The translations under genes and the position numbers were made by a program. Of a DNA stretch of 64,000 bases, positions 32,320-45,675 are shown one piece after another. Within the stretch, counting starts at the first letter, position 1. Each line of letters begins with the position of its first letter. The stretch is from Lamellibrachia satsuma. Taxonomy: Eukaryota > Annelida > Polychaeta > Sabellida > Siboglinidae. The notes under the pieces are model-generated. The model was not told the origin of the DNA. It saw only the letters and a program-made list of their open reading frames with translations, and made no database searches. Location of the stretch: NCBI GenBank assembly GCA_033239005.1, contig BSQZ01000006.1, forward strand, positions 13,271,162 to 13,335,161. The letters are read 5' to 3'.

Positions 32320-32410
32320 GTTTATTTAATGCTTTTTATGTAAAGCACATTAAGCTTTTTTTTAAGGAAAGTGCGCTATATAAAATAAAGTTATCATTAT
32401 TATTATTATT
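32320..32410 (+). mobile_element. SINE/LINE 3' tail fragment
   Basis: GTAAAGCACATTAAGC, AAAGTGCGCTATATAAAATA and an (ATT)n tail, the usual 3' end of L2/CR1-mobilised SINEs. Confidence 0.65.
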
Positions 32411-32640
32411 TGTTTACACCGAGCCATTTGTTTACACCGAGCCATTTGTGATGCGAAAAGCATTTCTCCAGCAACTAACGAGCAGCGTACATCGTAGCAG
32501 ACCAGAACTAACAGCTTAACTTTGCATAGCATTTCGTGATGACTTTGTATTGCCCTACAATATACCATACAGTATCTTTTACCCTTTTGTTTTGGATAGG
32601 ACTCCTGATTGTGCTTCAGTTGGCCAGTTTCACGCGTGCG

Positions 32641-33492
32641 ATGAAACCAGACAGCAAAGCCGAGAGGAGGTGTGGTCTGTGTAGACGGGGAGTGGAGGCC
32701 GAGGATGTCTGCGGTCGACTGTGGGTGGACGATGATTGTGTGGCACATAAGAAATGCATGGTAAGCGAATCACTCAAGGAGCAGTTGGCTTTAACAACAC
32801 AGTTTCAATGGAAGGACACGGGTGATTAAAAAATTTCATTGTATTCTATCTGATACAGTCATGTCTCGTTTATACATTCCTCGATAATCCGTTCTTCAGT
32901 AATCCGCATGCTTTTTATGGGAACAATCTTGAAACATTGAACATCATTTCATTATTCCGTGATTCACTAATCCGCACTCTTTGTTAATTCCATTGGTTGC
33001 CAACGTTTGCTGATAAACGAGACTTCGCTGTACCTATATGTCGAAAATAGTTGTTTGTACATGTAAACGACATTAAAAGCTCGAGTAAATAGTTCAGAAT
33101 TACGACCTATTTCAATCGTAACATGTCTACCGTTGGTTTCGTACCAATTGATTAGTCTTTTTCCATCTTTGTTTAATAATGGTATATACGACATGCATGT
33201 TCTTGCGAAGAAATAGGCTCGTGATAGCAGTTATCATATATCAGTTATGCCTGTTAATTATATTCGTCATACGATGTCTTTGTTATTAACCAGACAAGTG
33301 GCTAGAACATCAACAATATTTTCGTGCTATGGCGATTAAATAAAATGTTTATCTGATTTTGCCTATTATGTTCGCGATATAGAAAACTGAGCACGCAGTT
33401 TAATGCTATTGTTCTTTGAATAATTGGTATATGTAAGATTAATAACGGTATGAGTTCGAAGTCCTGAGAACTAAGCGGGGCTGAAGTATCTA

Positions 33493-33570
<78 letters not shown>

Positions 33571-36500
33571 CCTGTACCGTTGACACATCAGGAATCACAG
33601 ATAATAATGGAAGAAACTCTAACTAAACCTAGATGGAGACGTTGTATTTGTTGTTGCAGCAATACTCCTCGAATCTGGCGCAGTACGAAAGAGATGCCTT
33701 CGGTGGATTTTACCCTGATGAAGTGCTTGATGAGATTGATCGTGGCAAACAACTGGTATGTGGATGTGTAGGTATATACATATACGTTGTTGGATCGACA
33801 GTAGACACCAATGTGGTGGACCTTACAATAGGATATCACATTTCAGAAAATTTCTGCTTATCAAAAAGTTGACATAATACTGTTAAAATAACAAAATGTG
33901 CAACTTTCAGAGAAAACAGTTGTGTTAATGATTACTTTATAAGTTATGATCCATTGTAAACTTTGGAAGTGTTGAACTGTACTTGCATAATTTGTGTGCA
34001 AAACCTAGGATAGTATCGGTCAGTAGCAAATCTAACACTTATTGTCAGCAAAACGTTCAACTTTGCTAACAAATTCCCATAGTAATGGTCGCAGATGTTT
34101 CCCTCATGTTTTGGCCTGACCTGTTTCCGACTTGACATGACTAGCCTGGGCCACATTGCCCCCGTCGCTGTCCCGTGGGAGTTTGCACCCTTCGACAATG
34201 CTCTGTTTATCGCGTACCGCTCTTTCGTCAACTATGGAAGTCCAGTATCATTTTGATCAGGTCACTCCACACTTCACTGACCTTCCTCCCTTCCGTTGTT
34301 CGTTGAATGTGTTCCCTGGAAGATTCGTGGAGTGAATATGTCCTCTCTTATCTGGCCATGTCTCAACCAGTCTGTCTTTATAACACCTCTGATGGCTCAA
34401 ATGCAGCGCATCTCAAACACCTCAATAGACTGTTTCTCCTATGGCCAAGCCTCTGCAGCACACGTTGCTATTGGCAGTATAAGTGACCCATATGGTCGGG
34501 CGTTCAATCTTGTTGAGATGCCTCTGTTCGAAAATAAGCCGTCTGTGTGACTTCGAACGGCTGCTGATCCTAGGGTTATGCCATCACTCTAAATTGGATT
34601 GACCGACCGCAGTAGACGTAAAATGTCAATAACAATTTGATGGTGTTAGTTTGAGCTCTTGTTCTACGAAATCTACGCTGCTCGATGTCCCTGCAACTCA
34701 GAGGGTTATGACATCACTCTAAATTGGATTGACCGACCGCAGTAGACGTAAAATGTCAATAACAATTTGATGGTGTTAGTTTGAGCTCTTGTTCTACGAA
34801 ATCTACGCTGCTCGATGTCCCTGCAACTCAGAAAGTTGTGCTTTAGTTGTAGTATGATATGTCCTCTGGTTAGTATTTCGTTTAGAAACCTGACGATTGC
34901 AATCGCTCACAGAGTGCTGTTAAATAAATGCTTTTACGTAGTTTTTGGTAACCGAAAACGTGCGGTGTCAATACGTCTGCAATCTCATGATAAACAAGTG
35001 TTTTGGTTGCCTTCTAGAAATGTGATATCTGCAAGAAAGCTGGGGACACAAGTCGGACTAGACTACATGGAGCTACAAGTGGTTGTGCCGTCGAGAAATG
35101 TAAAGCCACTTTCCACTATCCATGTGCCAATGATGAACACGTGTCTGCAATAACCGCCCGATTGGTGAACAGCGAGACACAGGAGGTGCACTATGTGTAC
35201 GTATTTTGAATAATCTACATGGGATAGCCTACATTATGTTATATTTCGTTGTTTTGTTCTGAAACATCAAGCTGTCTCTGTCGTTCTATCACGGATACAA
35301 TTATATGTATACTTTTTTTACAATTTTAAACAAACACTGGATGTGAATGCATATTAAGGGATGACTCACAATGTGTTCTGTCACACTGCAGGGTGTTCTG
35401 CAGCGAGGCGCACCAAACGCAATACTACAAACAGAATCCAAACAGTATGTGTCATTCCTAATTACTGTGTATTACAAATGTACTAGCTATCTATAGCAAA
35501 GGCATCAGTGATATATTGTTGTTGGTCAGTAACCACAAAATAACGTTACCCACATAACAACTCCCATCTAGTCCGTTGGAATTCCTTATTCTCCCGAATA
35601 AAATACCACATAACAGCGCCTATCTAGTCCATTGTGATGTGATTGTCCGTTGTGATGTGATAAGCCAGAAGATAATATTTAGATACAGGGAAACTGTATT
35701 TATGTTTATGTTTCATTGTGTGCTCGTTAAAGTTGGCTGTCGTTGAGATGATTTCTGCGGAATTTTCAGAATTCAACTCCTCCGACGAGACGTCCGACGA
35801 AGACGATAGACACGTTAATGAACACTCGCTTTCCAAGGTAAGCTTCAACTTGCACGTTTTCCTTTAACTTACTCACAAATAAAAATGTGTTACAATTTCA
35901 CAGCATATCTGAATGGGAATATGGACCTCATCATTATATTATGTCTAGTGGTGTATCTAGAATCTCACAAAGGGAGGCGAAGTGGGGCAAGTCTACTCAT
36001 CCATTAGTTTGCCAAGCTACCGTGTAGTGGCGCAACAGGTTATACACAAAACTAAATCATAAATTAAGCCAAAGGGGACATTTCCCAATGCCCCCTAAAT
36101 ACGCCACCGACTGTGCCCTAAACATTTTTCGAGCAGAAAAGCAAGTGTGCCTTTTAATTAGTACGTTGTAAAAGTGACCAAACCTCTTGATGTGTAAAAC
36201 TACGTTCGCAAGCAGAAATTTACGATTAAGTCACGCTCCAGTGCGCACACATTCCAGGCAAGTGGCGGACGGCGAAGACTAACATCATCGTCGCCAGTTC
36301 CACAAGATGACGATGTTAGCGGTAGTTCTCCACATAAGCAGCGGAAACGGAAGCACAGTCGTTCTCGCTCCCGTTCACTGGACAATAACGCCAGAAAAAA
36401 TAGGCAGGCGAGATCGTCGAAGAGAACACAGCGGCACGTATCTGAGAAAGTCTCTGACGAGATCTGTGACGAACAACCGACTGAGCTTGGCACAGTGGAA

Positions 36501-38570
36501 AAGATGGTTGCTCATGGTAAGAATCAGTGCGGCAATTGTATGAACAGAGCGGATGCAGTATTTGTGTTAGTAATGAAAGTTTACTTTAATTACAATAAAT
36601 TTCATTCGTGTCTAGTTTAAATAAGTATTATATTGATATGCAACTCAGGTGATCCCTGCGAAAACCTGTTGAGGTTATACCAAGAATACCTGTAAACAAA
36701 TCAGTATGTACCATTTGAAGTACAATAATTAGTTTCAGTAATATTAAGTAAAAATATGTTGTTGTTATGATACTTAAACATTAAATAGAACAATGGAACA
36801 AAAGGATATGACATACACAATCACATATAATGATAATGAGTAAAAGTACCCCTGGCAGATTAACCTGCTGAAACGTGGATTTGTCAGTTTATTCCACGCT
36901 ATGTGCGGATTCATTGTGTCTTCGTCCCACTTCCTGTCTTGGTCCACGTGTTTCTGGGAACTATACGCGTCCGCGCCCAAACTTCAAAGATCGTTCCCAC
37001 GAAACACTCCTCATTACCCGTCCGGTTCAGCAGGGTTATCCGCCAGGGGTACTGATGTAGCCAGAAGTCCCTGGCGGCGAGGATGCTTATTAGCGAGGAT
37101 TACTACTTCAAATCATATATTTGAAGTTTGGCACCCTTTTTCGCGTCATGTTATGTCTATGTCATACTTCATAGTTCATCATTTTCTTGGTCAGTAATCT
37201 TCCAGTTCCAGTCGTTAAATCGTGTTAAATGTTGATTAATAAAAAACTACTTGTCGACTGTTGGTGATGTTTACTGCAGTGTTTCAGATATAAAGGTGCC
37301 TGTACCGATCAACGTTATTGTGGATCGTGTCTTGTGGTTGTAGAATGCGTGTTGTGTTTCATCGAGTGCAACAGGACTGTGTTGACGGAACAGCACAAGA
37401 GCGAGGTGCAGGCGTTTGCCAACCAGCTCTACAGGGGCATGCAGAAACACATCATTTGGGTGCCGGAGGTCGACGGCACGCCCCTCACTGCTCAACACAT
37501 GATCTATTTTATGCACGATATCAGCCAGGCACTTCGGTATGGCTCACATTTAGATGCGGTTGATGGCATTCTTTAAATATTTCACTTTCTTCCGTAATGC
37601 TTAAGGGGAGCTATGGCAGCTAGAAAGATGATTTTTTTTAATATTACACAATACGTGTTTCCCCGTATTCCAATAGCTTTGTGTGTTTACTATAAATAAA
37701 GTTAACTTTTATCACAATGACATACAGCTAAATTAGTTTTATTCATGGACAAAAATTGCATTTACCATGTAATCAATGCCGTAATTCAATCTTTGATGGC
37801 CATTTTGACAACGAGAAAGTACAACACTTTTTTAAATGATATGGTCATTTGGTTTGGATTGTTGCGTTCGCCTACATATTCTCAAAATAATATAAAACTA
37901 ATTGTTTTGTGCATTATCTTTGGATAGTGAATAAAAATCCTATCCAGCTGCCATATCTCCCCTTAACGTGTGTCGTTCGTGGTAATCTTGATAGGCTCTG
38001 TAATTATATTAATTATTGGGCAACTTAGTCTGTGGTAATGTTTGTGGGTGCAGAATACTTGCTCTCAAGAAACACTGCCTGGAAATTGTCTAGACAGTAC
38101 ATTTCCTGGAAGACCAATTTCACACAATCTGGAGGTAAGTTTGAAGTGAAACACACGCGCGCGCGCGCGGGTGGGGGGCACGTAACATGTCAGCAATATA
38201 GTATATTAACGTGACGAGATCATAACATATTTCTCTGATTTGTGTTTGCAACAGGGAGCAGAATTATTCTGACTTGAAGCGTTTGGTTTTTGATCTGTCT
38301 CAACACGACATCGGTACGTACGAGAGCTTCCATCGCCTGCACGCGAGCTTTGGCGCGGGTAGACTCGAGTCGATGCACAAGATATTGCACGACGTGATCA
38401 GAGATGATCTGTCGGAAGCGGAGAAACGAACCGGCGTCAAGGTTGGCTCGATATGTAAAGTTACACAGAAGCCGGTGTTCATGTTGTTCCTTCGTGTGTG
38501 CGACGCGACGGACCCGAAGCATCGCGTCCGCTCGTGTCTCTGCCCAAGACAGCAGAGCATATTCAGATAG
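32641..38570 (+). CDS. ePHD-finger protein gene, intact eight-exon copy
   Basis: Exons: 32641-32760, 33660-33755, 35018-35196, 35392-35444, 35770-35837, 36258-36516, 37344-37536, 38255-38570. Each intron starts with GT and ends with AG, and phases agree at all seven junctions, giving 427 codons plus TAG. Exons 1-4 build an extended PHD zinc finger of the PHF6/PHF11/G2E3 kind: CGLCRRG, HKKCM, YSSNL, GGFYPDEVLDEIDRGKQL, CDICKKAG, GCAVEKC..FHYPCA and VFCSEAH. This fold usually acts in the nucleus on chromatin or nucleic acid. Exon 5 is acidic (SSDETSDEDD) and exon 6 is Arg/Ser-rich (RKRKHSRSRSRS). Exon 7 (ECVLCFIECNR..WVPEVDGTPLTAQH) and exon 8 (SFHRLHASFGAGRLESMHKI) are not recognised. The frame is also open upstream to an ATG at 32536. 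The exact orthologue is unknown. Confidence 0.72.
33492..33569. repeat. (AT)n microsatellite in intron 1 of the intact copy
   Basis: About 75 bases of AT, the counterpart of the tract at 21,454-21,548. Confidence 0.95.
34573..34832. repeat. 130-bp tandem duplication in intron 2
   Basis: Two nearly identical 130-base units (GGGTTATGNCATCACTCTAA ... CCCTGCAACTCAGA). The upstream gene copy has a single unit, so this arose after the gene duplication. Confidence 0.85.
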
Positions 38571-38840
38571 ATGTCGACGCTCATCTTCCTCGGGCCCATC
38601 GACAACACAGCAGAGACGGTCGCCGTCTACGTGGAGCAATGGATGCCAGCGGTACTGGACAAGTTCATCACGTCAATGAAGGATGTCTTTATTGTGTTGG
38701 GAATCAACGTCTCTCACGGCACGTGTAGCCTGCGTGACCTGACGCCGTCACTGCAAGACAACGTTCACATGAAGGTCTACTGTTTCTCAGACCCCGGTGA
38801 TCTGCCAGTGACCTGTGTGAAGGGACTTGGACTTATCTGA
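38571..38840 (+). CDS. In-frame open continuation after the ePHD gene stop
   Basis: Directly after TAG 38568-38570 an ATG opens 89 more codons in the same frame: GPIDNTAETVAVYVEQWMPA, VLDKFITSMKDVF, GINVSHGTCSLRDL, VYCFSDPGDLP. The segment looks protein-like and is probably the original C-terminus. Possible explanations are a nonsense mutation, readthrough, reinitiation or an unrecognised splice. At the matching point the broken copy reads a Trp codon (TGG) before it diverges. Confidence 0.5.
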   Translation: MSTLIFLGPIDNTAETVAVYVEQWMPAVLDKFITSMKDVFIVLGINVSHGTCSLRDLTPSLQDNVHMKVYCFSDPGDLPVTCVKGLGLI

Positions 38841-39570
38841 GCAGTTTGATGCAAGCAGACCCATCATCTCAAATATGTTTCACATTTTTACAGTGTATAA
38901 AACTGTATGAACTATTTGAAAGAATTGTGTCTTGTGTGTATTTACAGTAAAATATAGGTTCAATTAACTTCATTGCCAACATCGAGGAAGAGGAATACGT
39001 GGGCGTAAAGACTTCCAGAGTTTGAGTACTTGTTGAATGAGCAAATAAATGGTTACACGTCTTGCACTACTTATTATAAGTTGTTGCCTACTCAATGTCC
39101 TGCCATTTATTCCAAGAAAATAGCAGAATGTTATACTATGCAACCAAAATACATTTGTGAAGTATTTTCCAGACAAATGACTCAACATAAAGAATAATTT
39201 TTTTATTATTTTCAGAACGTCAAGTAATGATGCTTTCTCTAGATAAAATGTATTCCTGCTGTATGACCATAAATTATTACACATTTAATTTTTATTATCT
39301 AATAATTGATAACATTGATTTTCTACAAGTCTGTCAATGTCTTGCATGATACTTGACATTCAGTATTTATAATATTAAAAGTGTTCACCCTGTGTAAGTT
39401 TATCTTATTCGTGGCCTTTCGTACAAACATATATGTCATGTTACCAAAAGGTCTTGCATACAAGGTGCATGTTTCCAGTCAGTACATGTTCACGTGGCAC
39501 GCATAATTTAAGACACTGACATGTCGATGCAGCAATGTCATATGCATTACCAAGATCAGTATGAAACGAT
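38841..39570. other. 3' flank, non-coding
   Basis: Likely 3' untranslated and intergenic sequence of the ePHD gene; AATAAA occurs near 39,044. Nothing else is recognised. Confidence 0.5.
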
Positions 39571-39576
39571 TATTTA

Positions 39577-39757
39577 CAGGGGACATAAACAACTGTCAGA
39601 CATATACAGGGGACATAAACAACTGTCAAACATTTACAGGGGACATAAACAACTGTCAAACAGTTACAGGGGACATAAACAACTGTCAATCATTTACAGG
39701 GGACATAAACAACTGTCAATAATTTACAGGGGGCATAAACAACTGTCAAACATAATC
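39577..39757. repeat. 30-bp minisatellite, six units
   Basis: Unit ACAGGGGACATAAACAACTG plus TCAAACATTT. Because 30 is divisible by three, the frame across it stays open as a ten-residue repeat (YRGHKQLSNI), but no gene context supports it. Confidence 0.9.
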
Positions 39758-40139
39758 AGTGAATATAAATGTGTTGGACTTAAACACTGTGGTAATATAA
39801 TAGAGAGATAATATAAATAGCATTAAGTTTATGTTTTGTCACCATAAACTATCCAAATTTATAACACTACAACAGTACTACTCGTCCTGTGTGATATACT
39901 GTCAAGCTAACGTTAAGTTGGTATGGGATGACTGCACTTCTATTTGGCAGATTATGTTTTAATGTAGGTATACACATTTTCCATTAACGCTTATCATGTT
40001 ATTAAATATATTCGATTAACATTTTACAGTTATTTTGTACGAGGTGTCTCCCGCTGACATATAATGACTACGTCAGTAACTTGATAGGCAATCGTGAACA
40101 AGACAGACAAAATGCTTCTATGACGCTATTTAAATGGAC

Positions 40140-40518
40140 CCCGACAGCATAGCTGCGGTGTTAGCATTCAAGTCTCAGACGGCAAGGTGACAACTGATCC
40201 ACTACAGAAGGCCAACGTGTTGAATGCACACTTCTGCTCAGTCTACGCGCGAGAAGACAAATTCATCGTACCCAAAGTAAGTAGCCATCTCCTTATCCGA
40301 AGACGCCCGCATTGTAATTTCAAGTCCCAGAGTAACGAAGCTACTTGGCAACATCTCACCTGAAACAGCATCAGGACCGGATGACATTTGTGCAGTCTTC
40401 CTAAGGAACTGCTCCCGTGAGCTGTCACCAATGCTGGCATTCGTCGTACAGCAGTTATTGTCCACCACGGCTGCACCGAACGATTGGCGAGATGCTCGGG
40501 TGACACCCATTTTTTAAA
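40140..40518 (+). pseudogene. LINE reverse-transcriptase fragment
   Basis: Plus-strand fragments typical of non-LTR retrotransposon RT: VLNAHFCSVYARED, then in another frame KLLGNISPETASGPDDICA and [30 protein letters not shown]. It stops where the (TA)n tract begins. Confidence 0.7.
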
Positions 40519-40519
40519 A

Positions 40520-40727
<208 letters not shown>

Positions 40728-40887
40728 ATTCCTACGGACGCCCCTGAATAGACGAAGTGCCGTATTCGTTGACTTCCATCAGACGTTCCTGTGAAACCCA
40801 GTTGCTTGTCACATAACATGATTTTGTCAGCTCGTTAAACAGGCACATCCAAACCGACATGACCAAGTTGCGGCAGTTATTCGCCCA

Positions 40888-41000
40888 GAATCTGGGTGCA
40901 TACATAATGTCCGTCACAATGAAAAGTACACATTACGTCCAAGACATGATGTGTGCGACAAACGGTGGCGCCGCGTCACGGAGCTTGGACAATCGAGCTC
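40888..41000 (+). repeat. Dispersed repeat family B, copy 2
   Basis: Matches 27,447-27,562 over AATGTCCGTCACAATGAA-like and GATGTGTGCGACAAACGGTG text. Confidence 0.6.
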
Positions 41001-41389
41001 AATATGGTGGTACCGGCAGACTGCAATAAATAAAGAAATATTAAAAACGCTGTACTTGCACCCAGTGACAGATTTGTAGGCATCATTATTATCGCCATGA
41101 TTATATGGAAACAAATTATATTTCACACTTTGCAGTTTCCGGTATAGACCTTTTGAAATGTCGTTTCCTCAAGACACCCACTGGGGAATTTCGGAAAATA
41201 AAAAATGCTGTAAGCATGCTTGCCCCGAGTATCCCTACAGCATTTCAGCCCCATTCATGTGAACAGACACTGCTTCATAGATTGGGTTTACTAGCAAAAA
41301 TATATATCCTCCTGACAGGATAACTTCATAGTTGATAAACCGTATGTGATGTTTTGGTTACTCAAGCATATTGCATAATAATATTATAG

Positions 41390-42599
<1,210 letters not shown>

Positions 42600-42600
<1 letters not shown>

Positions 42601-45195
42601 AGAGTGACGGCGACGCTGGAAGAGGCCTAACACCATTGTTGCTTACGACTCAATACGTCATTGCAACTACGCACTGGATGGTTTACGTAACTTGGAACAA
42701 TCATAGAATAAACGCCTAGTGTTCGGAACAACTGTACGTAAGTAACTTGGAACACTCATAAAAAAACACGCGTAGCGTTGCGAAGAATCTACGATTCAGG
42801 GTAACTCTATGATTCAAGGTAATAGAGGGGTGAAATTCAAACAAATATCCTTCCTGGGGTCGTACATGAACTCCTGAAAGTTTGACGTCCGAGATGCAGT
42901 CTCTAGGAGTAGCACAAAAGCATACATAATGCTAGCTCAATAATAGTAAGATTGTACACGTAAATATAGGCCCTACCACCAAAATGACGTAATAAGACCT
43001 GTGGTGCCATCTGGCTGAAATAGTCAGACTCTTCTCGGCGAGTTCACGAAGTCGAGCACCTGGTGCCAATAGTGAGTAAAGAGAATCTGGGACAAAATAC
43101 CTTAGGACAAAATTTCATAGGCCATATAAATCACGTCCCAAAATAAAAAGTGGACAAAATCTCACAACGAATTCACGTTTTTGTTCAACATTATTTTATT
43201 GAGCACATGTGCACGAGTGCGTTTTTATTTCATTCGTTTAAAGGGAATGTAGGACGGTTTTCATTAGCATTCAGGGGATTCCGCTGGCTTGTTTCTAGAA
43301 GGGGGCAACAAATTCTGCTGTCTGATTTCGACCACTTACCAAAATGTCTACTTTCAATGAACATTAATGATATAATTGTATATAATTAATTAACAAATAT
43401 ACTAGATGATCTACTTAACATAAATAATAAACAATCTACTCGCCATAAAATATTTTTTTTACAAACATCCAGATCCAGGGGGCATGTGCCCCCCCCAGCC
43501 CCCCCCCAGACGCCCATGTTGGCTTTGGTTAACTGAACAACTCTTACGGACATTGCTATTAGTATTTACAACATCCTGTTTGTTTAAAAGCAGTGTTACT
43601 CTCAAGACCCTTCATCTTCATATTTTCTCAACCAAGATAAGTTGTAAGCGCAACGAACAGTGGCACCACCTGGTTAATCGAGGTTAGATTTGGCGCTGAA
43701 TTAACACATGCTATTTTACGCCACATATATGGATACCGCTTTACTTCATTATATGGTCAACCAATATTAAATTTTGAAGATAAACTATAACAATGTCATT
43801 ATTTACTTACTGGTGTATCAAATTCCTGTTTATACCAGTTATGGTGGTAGATAAACTACAGCAATAAAGATTAAAACATGAAGTATAAAGTTTTTAATTT
43901 AGATGTACTTAGAAAACTAAACATTCAGAGAAATTTTATTAATCAAAACTCCCGACTAGCCCTGCTTTATTCTATATCCGCTGGGATTATCCTGTGGGAC
44001 TTTATCCGGATACCAGTGAAAATACACAATCCATGCACACACCAATACATTTTAAACAGCATATTTTATTTAAAAATACAACATACATAAACATGATCCT
44101 TCAAAAGGTATCCCAGTGTCTTGGGTTAAAACAATAGCTCACTTAATTGACATTTATAAATGTACTTTTTAGGCTACCACTGAAAACGGTTTTAACGTTT
44201 TATCAACAATGTAACCCACAGCTACGCAAAATGAATATCCCTTCACGGTGACCAGACTCGTTCATTCAACAAGAGCTATTCCAGATTTGCACACACGAGG
44301 TGTAAAATCCTGACAGATTTCAGGCTTAAAATTTGTCGGTCATAAATTTCACGACAGCTAATTTTTCAATAATAATCCTGCATAGTGCACATGGTAGTAA
44401 GTATTTAACATTTAGAGCAATAGGCTTACAGAAAGTATTACCAATTGATGAAAGCCATTTTACAGGATATATATTAGTATGTCTGGAAGAAATACATTAC
44501 ATTTGTTCCCACTGTAGCACATACAACCATGCCATATCACAGATACCATCTTTGACAATTATTGAAAACCCATCACATTCTGCACCCTGACATCACATCC
44601 AATCGGAATTATTACACAGGAAGTAATAAATGGTTGAGTAGTAAAACCCAAGCCAGTGCATCACCTTATGTTTTAACAGCTTGGCATCAGACACTTATTT
44701 ATCTTCACCTAGTTGTTTTTTAAATAATCTTTCGATTAGACATCGTTTTATCGGGCAGCAGTGTTTTGGCAAATTATTCTCAATTTAAACTTCAAAATTG
44801 ATCTGAAAATTCACCAAGTAGAAGACGCATCTGCCACAAAGCATGAACAGTGCACCATACAATCTGTTCAATGGCTGGCAGAATCTGACAACAGCTGAAT
44901 TGTTGAGAAAGAAATTCCGTGCAAATTTCCACTAACGTCCCAGCAATTTGCAGTAAGAGACGCCACAAAATAGTTATCAACCAGCTCAAAAATTAAGACG
45001 CACTAAAACTAACTTCTGAAGTCTGAACACATTTCTTTTTTGATATTCTGATGAGAAATTGTGTTGGACTATTTTGGTAGTTTGTCTGCACGTGGCACAT
45101 TAAGTCAACCGATTGTATGGTCTGTTTAACTGTTATGTTGTGGTCACCAAATATTCTTGTCTCATTTGTCAAACTGGCCTTTGCAAGTATCCCAC
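42600..45195. other. Non-coding stretch downstream of the small Maf exon
   Basis: No ORF with recognisable protein. A poly-C stretch (CCCCCCCCAGCCCCCCCCC near 43,490) follows a GGGGGCATGTG phrase. The part nearest 45.2 kb may be 3' untranslated sequence of the minus-strand gene. Confidence 0.5.
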
Positions 45196-45198
45196 CAT

Positions 45199-45330
45199 TG
45201 GCAACCAGTGTGGCCTTGGTGTTAGCACAGTCTTGTCATAGCAACCAATGTGGCCTTGGTGCTAGCACAGAGTCTTGTCATAGCAACCAATGTGGCCTTG
45301 GTGTCAGCACAGAGTCTTGTCATAGCAGCG
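45199..45330. repeat. Tandem repeat of about 47 bp, three units
   Basis: Units of CAGTGTGGCCTTGGTGTTAG, then CACAGAGTCTTGTCATAGCA. It may lie in the 3' untranslated region of the small Maf gene. Confidence 0.85.
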
Positions 45331-45675
45331 GTGTTAACCAGAAGTCACTCGACATCTGGGGAACGATTCAACACCACAAACCAGGTTTTGACACCTTGTA
45401 TTTCTCCTGGATGGGGTGGGTTTTGAACCCTGGATATTTGACAGAACGGTGTTAACCAGGACACAAACACACACGAGTTGCTTCATGTGTGACTTCCATT
45501 TCCACTGCTTTGCAGAATTGTGCTGACTTGTTGAGAATGTCACATGTCTGTGATGGAACTGTTTCTTCGTAATGCCACCAGACAGTTCTGGGTAGAAAGT
45601 GATAATTTGTGGCAAATACAATAGGGACAACATTGTTCATCACATGACTCATATCAGGCATGTGTAGGTTTACTT

